Source of the DNA: Candidatus Alcyoniella australis
GTDB lineage: Bacteria; Lernaellota; Lernaellaia; JAVCCG01; Alcyoniellaceae
NCBI GenBank assembly: GCA_030765605.1
Contig: JAVCCG010000054.1
Location: 1 to 20,805 of the forward strand
DNA: 20,805 bases
Direction: 5' to 3'
The notes beneath the pieces were generated by a model. The model was given only the letters and a program-made list of their open reading frames with translations. It did not search any database and was not told the DNA's origin. Below, one piece after another: positions 15,511-20,805 of the stretch; within the stretch, counting starts at the first letter, position 1, and the number at the start of each line of letters is the position of its first letter. Both the position numbers and the translations under genes were made by a program.

Positions 15511-16103
15511 AAACGAACCCGTCCCGGCACCCGTATTCCATCCATTTTAGTCTACTTCCATTTGACACACCACCCATCCCCTGGTAAAATATAAAGGTGC
15601 TCTTTAACAACTTAATAGACCATGGTGGTTGGAGTAACTACGGGGCTAGGAGTGTAGTTGACATAATGTTTTGCCGAATTTTCCATGCGATTATTTCGCT
15701 TTAGAATCATCCAGTTACAGACCTGCGAAAACAGAACCTATGCGATCAACTAAGCCCTTTCGTACTTAGGCGAAATTACAGGGAAATCGCGGTTTTTTTC
15801 GAAAGATTATCGCATGCGTGCTGTTTCAAGATTACCCTGATTAATCAAGAGCTTACGCGGCAGGGAAAACCAGTATATGAACATCGCATGGAGCCAAATC
15901 GCGATTACCTTGCAATTCCAACGACTATACGCGCTTCGTAACCTATACGAAATCTGTGATTTGAAATCGCAATTCGCATGCAAGTCCTAAAGTATTTTAC
16001 CAACTATGCCCCTCCAACCTGCTGATCAATAGGTCCAAAAGCCTTTTACAAGACGCTTTTACCCCCATGAAGTCGATTGTCGGATCGATAGGCATAACAG
16101 CAG
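15511..16103. other. Right noncoding part of the island
   Basis: The 593 bases between the small ORF and the GT4 gene contain no plausible gene. They hold a cluster of ATGCGAT/ATCGCAT motifs and a diverged tandem repeat (see separate entry), a TTGACA at 15658-15663 without a good -10, a CTAAG/CTTAG hairpin near 15750-15769, a short hairpin ATAAC/GTTAT at 16094-16107 over the GT4 stop codon, and the transition back to high GC at about 16100. An unrecognised structured RNA is possible. Confidence 0.45.
15683..15980. repeat. Cluster of inverted ATGCGAT motifs with a diverged tandem repeat of about 74 bases
   Basis: ATGCGAT occurs at 15685 and 15740 and its complement ATCGCAT at 15809 and 15883; CCATGCGAT at 15683 is a perfect 9-base inverted match to 15883-15891. 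Two neighbouring units share ATCGCATG (15809, 15883), GATTACC (15830, 15903) and TACGCG (15854, 15928) at nearly the same offsets (0, 20-21, 45), giving a period near 74. AAATCGC also recurs at 15784, 15896 and 15964. Confidence 0.45.
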
Positions 16104-17333
16104 TTATTTCGCGGCGATAAGCTCTTGCCAGCCTGTTTCCACCCGCCTGTAGACCGCGTCCCAGGTGAAGGGCTCTAGGGCCTGGGCAAGGTCGTAGTCG
16201 GTCTGGTCCAGGGGCGCATATTCGAGGGTCTGATTAAGGGCTGTGCTCAGATCATCGACAAAGCGTGGCAGGTCTTGGGGCAAGGGAGTGTCCACGTCGG
16301 TCAGTCTGGGCGGTTGGACCAGCCGTAGGGCCGGGCCCAGGCGCAAGGCCAGGTCGCGTTCCACACCGGGCAGTGCCGTGCTCACCAGGCGGCAGCCGCA
16401 GGCCAGGGCCTCGATCAGCACCAGGGGCAGGCCCTCGAAAAACGAGGGCAGCACGCAGACGTTGCAAGTGCGCATCAGTGCGGCCAATGCGGGTTGTCCG
16501 AGCTGGCCGTGGAGCACCACACCGGGCATTGCGCGCATGCGGTCGGCCAGGCGATCGGCCTCAGTCCCGCCCCCGCTGCCCGCCACGTGCAGTTCCAGCC
16601 TTGGCCGCCGTGCGCGCAGGCGCTGGAATGCGTCGAGCAGCCACGGCAGGCCCTTGGCCGCGGCGTATTTGCCCACGTAGAGCAGCCTTTGGCCGGGCGC
16701 CGCGTTGCGACCATCACAATGAAACAGTTGATTGCGATACCCCGCGCCGACCACGCGCACACGGGTGGGGTCTACCTCGAGTGTCTGCGCGAGCTGCTCC
16801 GCGTGCTCCTGGTGCAGCACTGCGAAGCGCTCAGCGCGGCGGCAGCCGGAAATCACCCGCGGCGCGATCTGCGGGCAGAGCTGCATCTGGCGCAGGCCCG
16901 TGGCGTGCGACTGCACGAACACCGGCACTTGCAGCGCCACGTCCTTGACCAGCGAACTGAGGATCCAGACGTGGTGCGAGTGGATCACGTCGGGCGCAAA
17001 CTCGCGCACCACAGCCGCGATCTGCGCACGCCAGGCCGTCTCGTAGGCTGTCAGCCGCTCATCGGACATGGTGCAAAAACGGGTGGAGACGTAGGGCATC
17101 ACGTCGCTCATCCCGGGCAGGGCGAAGTCCAGCTCTCCGGCTCCGAACACCAGCGGCCACACGTGCTGCGGGTCGAGTCCGCCCACAGCGGGCTGCGGAT
17201 CGTCCTGCGGCACGCCCACGATCACGCGCTGGTCCCATCCCGCGGCCCGGGCGTGACTCACCAGCGCCTCGAGGGTAATCCCGCTGCCGGTGTGTGACGG
17301 CCGTTGGGAGAGCAGATGAAGCAGCTTGCCCAT
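16104..17333 (-). CDS. GT4-family glycosyltransferase
   Basis: The 409-residue protein has the GT-B fold of GT4 glycosyltransferases. The N-terminal acceptor domain begins with a Gly-rich loop (HTGSGITLEALV, 14-25) and contains VIHSHHVWIL (117-125). The C-terminal donor domain starts near 214 (RLLYVGKYAAAKGLPWLLDA) and holds the E-x7-E motif FEGLPLVLIEALACG (E300, E308), which binds the nucleotide sugar in retaining enzymes of this family. It probably adds a sugar to a lipid or glycan precursor of the envelope on the cytoplasmic side; no transmembrane segment is seen. The ATG at 17331-17333 is chosen over an upstream TTG because the family-typical N-terminus begins there; the ribosome-binding site is weak. 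Its high-GC codon use puts it outside the island, and it is divergent from the TerC-like gene with 90 bases between them. Confidence 0.9.
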   Translation of the reverse strand: MGKLLHLLSQRPSHTGSGITLEALVSHARAAGWDQRVIVGVPQDDPQPAVGGLDPQHVWPLVFGAGELDFALPGMSDVMPYVSTRFCTMSDERLTAYETAWRAQIAAVVREFAPDVIHSHHVWILSSLVKDVALQVPVFVQSHATGLRQMQLCPQIAPRVISGCRRAERFAVLHQEHAEQLAQTLEVDPTRVRVVGAGYRNQLFHCDGRNAAPGQRLLYVGKYAAAKGLPWLLDAFQRLRARRPRLELHVAGSGGGTEADRLADRMRAMPGVVLHGQLGQPALAALMRTCNVCVLPSFFEGLPLVLIEALACGCRLVSTALPGVERDLALRLGPALRLVQPPRLTDVDTPLPQDLPRFVDDLSTALNQTLEYAPLDQTDYDLAQALEPFTWDAVYRRVETGWQELIAAK

Positions 17334-17423
17334 GCCCGATAATAGCGCGCTCGCAACGGTCCGGGCCAATGCGCGCGATTTACATCCGGTTCCATCCGGG
17401 GCTGGAAAAGGTTAGCCTGCGTT

Positions 17424-18353
17424 ATGCTTGGCAGCGGCAGCACTCTGGAGTGGATCGGCTTTTTCGTGGTGGTCCTGGGCCTGCTGGCCGTGGACCTGGG
17501 GCTGGTCAACCGCAAGTCGCACGTGATCCACATGCGCGAGGCCGCGGCCTGGAGCGCGTTCTGGATCACGATCTCGCTGATCTTCAACAGCTACATTTGG
17601 TACCGCCACGGCAACGAGGCCGCAGCCACGTTCTTCGCCGCCTACCTGGTGGAGAAGTCGCTGTCGGTGGACAACCTGTTCGTGTTCCTGGTGATTTTCA
17701 ACTATTTCCGCGTGGACCAGCAGTATCAGCACCGCGTGCTGTTCTGGGGGATCATCGGCGCACTGGTGATGCGCGGAGTATTCATCTTCGCCGGGACCGC
17801 GTTGCTGCTGCGCTTCAACTGGATGATCTACATCTTCGGCGCGTTCCTGGTCTACACCGGAATCAAACTCGGCGTGAGCCGCGGCGACCAGATCGATCCG
17901 GCCAAAAGCCCGGTGATGCGCTTTGCCACCCGCCGTTTGCGCGTGACCGAGCAAATGCAGGGGGCGCGCTTTTTCGTAATCCGCGACTCGCTGCTGTGGG
18001 CCACGCCGCTGCTGCTGGTGCTGATGATCATCGAGTTCAGCGACGTGATCTTCGCCTTTGACTCGGTGCCCGCGGTGTTGGGAATTTCCACTGATCCGTT
18101 CATCGTCTACTCGTCCAACGTCTTCGCGATCCTCGGCCTGCGCGCGCTGTATTTCCTGCTGGCCGCGGTCCTGGGCAAACTGCGCTTCCTCAACCTGGGC
18201 CTGGCGCTGATTCTCTCGTTCATCGGTGTGAAAATGCTGATCAGCCATTGGGTGCATATCCCGACGCTGGTCAGCTTGGCGGTGATCGCATCCTTGCTGA
18301 CGCTCTCGATCTTCGCCTCGGCGGCCTGGCCCGCGCACGACTCAGAGCAGTAA
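17424..18353 (+). CDS. TerC/Alx-family integral membrane protein, probable metal-ion exporter
   Basis: The 309-residue inner-membrane protein has about nine hydrophobic segments and the two hallmark acidic stretches of the TerC family: VEKSLSVDNLFVFLVIF (E77, D83) and EFSDVIFAFDSVPAVLG (E204, D207, D213), followed by the family-typical YSSNVFAILGLRALYFLL. Members such as Alx and MntX export manganese, and others are linked to tellurite resistance or to loading metals onto exported enzymes. Manganese or another divalent cation is the likely substrate, but this is by family only. The length is usual for the Alx-like subgroup. The ATG at 17424 opens the frame just before the first helix; AAGG lies about 13 bases upstream, so initiation signals are modest. 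It may stand alone, as the peptidase gene follows after 146 bases with its own leader. Confidence 0.92.
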   Translation: MLGSGSTLEWIGFFVVVLGLLAVDLGLVNRKSHVIHMREAAAWSAFWITISLIFNSYIWYRHGNEAAATFFAAYLVEKSLSVDNLFVFLVIFNYFRVDQQYQHRVLFWGIIGALVMRGVFIFAGTALLLRFNWMIYIFGAFLVYTGIKLGVSRGDQIDPAKSPVMRFATRRLRVTEQMQGARFFVIRDSLLWATPLLLVLMIIEFSDVIFAFDSVPAVLGISTDPFIVYSSNVFAILGLRALYFLLAAVLGKLRFLNLGLALILSFIGVKMLISHWVHIPTLVSLAVIASLLTLSIFASAAWPAHDSEQ

Positions 18354-18427
18354 GTTGCCGCCGAACCCGACCCGTCGAAGAGTCATAGATACTCAGCACT
18401 CAAACGACTGAACATAAATCCGATTTG

Positions 18428-18437
18428 TGGTATACCA
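18428..18437. promoter_or_regulatory. Palindrome upstream of the C25 peptidase gene
   Basis: TGGTATACCA is a perfect 10-base palindrome 62 bases upstream of the peptidase start. A hairpin CAGTC-6 bases-GACTG follows at 18454-18469 in the leader. Either could be regulatory; neither matches a site I know. Confidence 0.3.
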
Positions 18438-18499
18438 ACGCGCGTTGCCCCGACAGTCGGTTGTGACTGCCCCACCAGTTAGCAACGGAGAGTATTTCC

Positions 18500-20728
18500 A
18501 TGAAACGCCATTGCTTGATCGCCGCCTGCGGTCTGATTGCAGCCCTGCTGATCGTCGCGCCGTTGGCCCTTGGAACAAGCGAGCCCGAGACGATCGAGGT
18601 CAGCTATTCCTTTGACGAACCCGAGCTGATGCTCGATGGCCCCTACGGCGTGCCCACCATGCCCGGAGCGCTGATAATGCAGCGCGTGGGCCAGCCGATG
18701 CTGCCGATGGTGCCGGCGCGTATCCTGCTGCCCGAGGGCAGCGTGCCGACCAAGATCGAGGTGATTGCCGGACCGGCCGTAACCTTGCCCCAGCCGTTCC
18801 AGCCGCGGCTGGCAACCGAGCAACTGCCCACCAACGTGGCTGCCGCGGCACCGCAGCAGGGGACGTTCCTGTGGTCGGGCGAATTCCCGGGCAAGCTCTA
18901 TGAGCAGCACTCGATCCAGCATCTGCGCGGCGCGCGCATCCTGCTGCTCAACCTGTTCCCCGTACAGTACGACGCGGACTCCGGCTTGCTGCTGTACTAT
19001 CCGCAGCTCGACGTGCGCGTCGAGCTCGCTGACCAGGATGCGGACCTGGGGCAGCGCAACTTCCGCGGCAAGCAATCCGACCTTGAGCTGATCAGCGGTT
19101 TTGTCGACAACCCCGAGCTGCTGCAAAGCTATCCCGAGCGCATCGACGAGCCGGCCGCGACCTACGATTATCTGATCATCGCCAACTCCAGCCTGGTCTC
19201 GTCCGTGGCTTCCTACAAGACTTGGATCGAGGACACATACGGCATATCAGCCTACGTCAAGAACCTCTCCGAGATCTACAGCAGCTATTCGGGCGTGGAC
19301 AACGCAGCCGAGATCCGCGAGTTCATCCAGGACGCCTACGACGATTGGGACGTCGAGTACGTGCTGCTGGTGGGCGACACCGATCCCAACGGCACCCAGC
19401 TGCTGCCGCATCGCGGAGTGAAGGTCAACGTCAGCTCCACCTACGAGTACGACATGCCCTGCGACCTGTACTTTGCGGCCCTGGACGGCCCTTGGAACAA
19501 TGACGGCGATTCGTATTGGGGCGAGTCCAACGACGGAGCCGGCGGCGGCGATGTCGACCTCTACGCCGACGTCTACGTCGGCCGGATCAGCGCCGACAGC
19601 TCCACCGAGGTCGCCAATCAGCTGAACAAAACCATTGCCCACGTGCACAGCGGCTACACCAAGAAGGCGCTGTTGGTGGGCGAACAGCTCGATTCCTACA
19701 CCTACGGCGGCGACAACAAGGACCACGTCTGGGGCTACGTCAGCGGCCTGACGAGCAGCACGCTCTACGAGCGCGACGGCACGTTCAGCGCCAGCGCGGT
19801 GAGCGATGCGATCAACTCCAACAACTACGACTTCGTCAACCACCTGGGTCACGCCAACCCGAGCTACGTAATGGGCCTGGACAGCGACGACATCGTGGCT
19901 CTGAGCAACACCGATCCGGTGCTGGCCTATTCCCAGGGCTGCTACAGCGCATCGTTCGACAACCGCTGGTCCTCGGGCTCCTACGGCTCGGCCGACTCGG
20001 TGGGCGAGTACTTCGTGGTCAAGACCGACAACGGCGCCTGGGCCTACATCGGCAACTCGCGCTACGGCTGGTATCTGCCGGGCTCGGAGTACGGCGTCTC
20101 CAATATCTTCGACGTGCAGTTCATGGACGCGCTGTTTGGCGAGAACAAACGTCAGGTGGGCGACGCGCTGTACGACAGCAAGAACGACCTGGCCTCCAGC
20201 GTCTCGAGTTCGGGCGCCGAGCGCTGGGTCTACTTCGACCTGAACCTGCTGGGCTGCCCCTACATCCCGGTGATGTGCGGCGGCTGCGAGATCAGCGGCG
20301 CCTGCTATCCGCCGGGGACCACCAACGGCGATTGCTACATCTGCGACCCGGGCAGCTCGGCCACCAGCTGGTCGTACAACAACGGCGCGACCTGCGACGA
20401 TGGCGAGTTCTGCACGGTCAACGACGCCTGCTCGTCGGGCGCCTGCTCGGGCAGCGCGCGCGATTGCGACGACGGCGAGTTCTGCACCGGAACCGAGAGC
20501 TGCGACGAGGACGCCAACGCATGCGTATCCGCGGGCGATCCCTGCGACGAGACCGAGATCTGTGTTGAAGAAAGCGACGAGTGCTCGCCGCTGGGCGATG
20601 ACGACGATGACGACGACCTGGACGACGACGACGATGATGACGACGATCTGGACGACGATGACATGGGCGACGACGACATGGGCGACGATGACGACGACGA
20701 CGACACGTCGTTCTGCGGCTTTGTCTGA
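18500..20728 (+). CDS. Secreted C25 (gingipain-type) cysteine peptidase with Cys-rich modules and Asp-rich tail
   Basis: The 742-residue protein has a Sec signal (1-25), an N-terminal propeptide-like beta-rich region (about 30-215) and a peptidase C25 domain (about 220-590). Within it YDYLIIANSSL and EYVLLVGD are core strands, His451 in NHLGHANPS is the general base and Cys481 in YSQGCYSASF the nucleophile. Thr/Gly- and Cys-rich modules follow (about 590-695), with DDGEFC repeated at 633-638 and 657-662. Residues 700-735 are almost all Asp, encoded by GAC/GAT repeats with three Leu/Met-Gly interruptions, and the protein ends TSFCGFV. Gingipain-family enzymes are extracellular proteases usually carrying a type IX secretion domain; none is seen, and the Asp-rich Cys-Gly tail may replace it. 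ATG 18500 has GGAG 9 bases upstream. A terminator follows the gene. Cleavage specificity is unknown. Confidence 0.9.
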   Translation: MKRHCLIAACGLIAALLIVAPLALGTSEPETIEVSYSFDEPELMLDGPYGVPTMPGALIMQRVGQPMLPMVPARILLPEGSVPTKIEVIAGPAVTLPQPFQPRLATEQLPTNVAAAAPQQGTFLWSGEFPGKLYEQHSIQHLRGARILLLNLFPVQYDADSGLLLYYPQLDVRVELADQDADLGQRNFRGKQSDLELISGFVDNPELLQSYPERIDEPAATYDYLIIANSSLVSSVASYKTWIEDTYGISAYVKNLSEIYSSYSGVDNAAEIREFIQDAYDDWDVEYVLLVGDTDPNGTQLLPHRGVKVNVSSTYEYDMPCDLYFAALDGPWNNDGDSYWGESNDGAGGGDVDLYADVYVGRISADSSTEVANQLNKTIAHVHSGYTKKALLVGEQLDSYTYGGDNKDHVWGYVSGLTSSTLYERDGTFSASAVSDAINSNNYDFVNHLGHANPSYVMGLDSDDIVALSNTDPVLAYSQGCYSASFDNRWSSGSYGSADSVGEYFVVKTDNGAWAYIGNSRYGWYLPGSEYGVSNIFDVQFMDALFGENKRQVGDALYDSKNDLASSVSSSGAERWVYFDLNLLGCPYIPVMCGGCEISGACYPPGTTNGDCYICDPGSSATSWSYNNGATCDDGEFCTVNDACSSGACSGSARDCDDGEFCTGTESCDEDANACVSAGDPCDETEICVEESDECSPLGDDDDDDDLDDDDDDDDDLDDDDMGDDDMGDDDDDDDTSFCGFV
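20595..20705 (+). repeat. GAC/GAT trinucleotide repeat encoding the poly-Asp tail
   Basis: About 110 bases consist mainly of GAC and GAT codons, broken by CTG and ATGGGC. It lies inside the peptidase gene. Mixed use of both Asp codons suggests selection on the protein as well as repeat slippage. Confidence 0.8.
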
Positions 20729-20755
20729 GAGCACCTAACCGGCAGATAAACAGCG

Positions 20756-20786
20756 GGCCGCCCATTGTTCGGGCGGCCTGTTTTCT
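20756..20786 (+). terminator. Rho-independent terminator of the C25 peptidase gene
   Basis: A perfect 8-bp stem GGCCGCCC/GGGCGGCC (20756-20778) with a 7-base loop is followed by TGTTTTCT. It starts 28 bases past the peptidase stop codon. Confidence 0.85.
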
Positions 20787-20805
20787 ATCAGTCGCAGCCC
20801 AAGGC

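Noticed and set aside
9832-16040. Direct repeat GGTCCAAAA at both ends of the island (9832-9840 and 16032-16040) as attachment sites
   Set aside because: Nine bases shared between two junction regions of several hundred bases is close to chance expectation, and no integrase or tRNA target is present.
15511-16103. CRISPR array or retron-type RNA in the right part of the island
   Set aside because: The repeats are diverged, with a period near 74 and no constant 25-40-base repeat with unique spacers; no cas gene or reverse transcriptase is in the window.
17334-17423. yybP-ykoY manganese riboswitch before the TerC-family gene
   Set aside because: The leader is only 90 bases including the divergent promoter region and shows no multi-stem structure or conserved loops of that class.
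17424-18353. Tellurite-resistance operon
   Set aside because: Only a lone TerC-family gene is present, with no terA, terB, terD, terE or terZ neighbours; a metal exporter of the Alx/MntX type is more likely.
19247-20734. A 495-codon open frame on the minus strand opposite the C25 peptidase gene
   Set aside because: It is a low-complexity Val/Ala/Arg-rich shadow produced by high-GC codon use and the Asp repeat on the plus strand; it has no domain and no start signals.

Overview
The window looks like chromosomal DNA of a high-GC, Gram-negative, probably uncultured bacterium of a deltaproteobacterial or myxobacterial type. The evidence is an OmpA-domain outer-membrane protein, many Sec signal peptides and lipoboxes, an FG-GAP beta-propeller protein, a gingipain-type (C25) peptidase with Cys-rich modules, and repeated poly-aspartate linkers in secreted proteins. 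The lineage is inferred from gene style only; there is no rRNA or marker gene to settle it.

Layout. (1) 1-4409, minus strand: a cell-envelope block with an OmpA-like barrel protein followed 20 bases later by an FG-GAP/PKD surface protein, then a small lipoprotein ending at a strong intrinsic terminator. (2) 4721-6567, plus strand: a secreted metallophosphoesterase translationally coupled to a small exported, probably beta-barrel protein, followed by the decayed remnant of a small membrane protein (about 6641-6913). (3) 6967-9704, minus strand: a short-chain dehydrogenase, a secreted ferritin-like DUF2202 protein and a lipase lipoprotein with a good sigma-70-type promoter. (4) About 9926-16100: a visibly AT-rich island whose codon use differs from both flanks. 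It carries one compact four-gene minus-strand operon behind a near-consensus promoter: SEFIR-FGE fusion, GpgS-like glycosyltransferase, nucleotidyltransferase/beta-hydroxyacid dehydrogenase fusion, APH-like kinase. Its edges hold a truncated reading frame on the left; on the right are an orphan GC-rich small ORF, an inverted repeat and a noncoding stretch with diverged tandem repeats. (5) 16104-20805: high-GC DNA again, with a GT4 glycosyltransferase (minus), a divergent TerC-family membrane protein, and a large secreted C25 peptidase ending in an Asp-rich tail and a Cys-Gly C-terminus, closed by a clear terminator.

The most interesting element is the island operon. It joins an immune-type SEFIR domain to a formylglycine-generating-enzyme (FGE) fold that lacks the catalytic cysteines. 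It couples this protein, through overlapping genes, to three proteins whose four enzyme domains look built to make or modify a small molecule. The sequence supports the gene order, overlaps, domain fusions and retained catalytic residues. A role in defence or signalling is inference. A second theme is the Asp-rich linker: it precedes a C-terminal Cys-Gly-x-hydrophobic end in two unrelated exported proteins and follows the lipobox in a third, which suggests a lineage-specific surface-anchoring convention.
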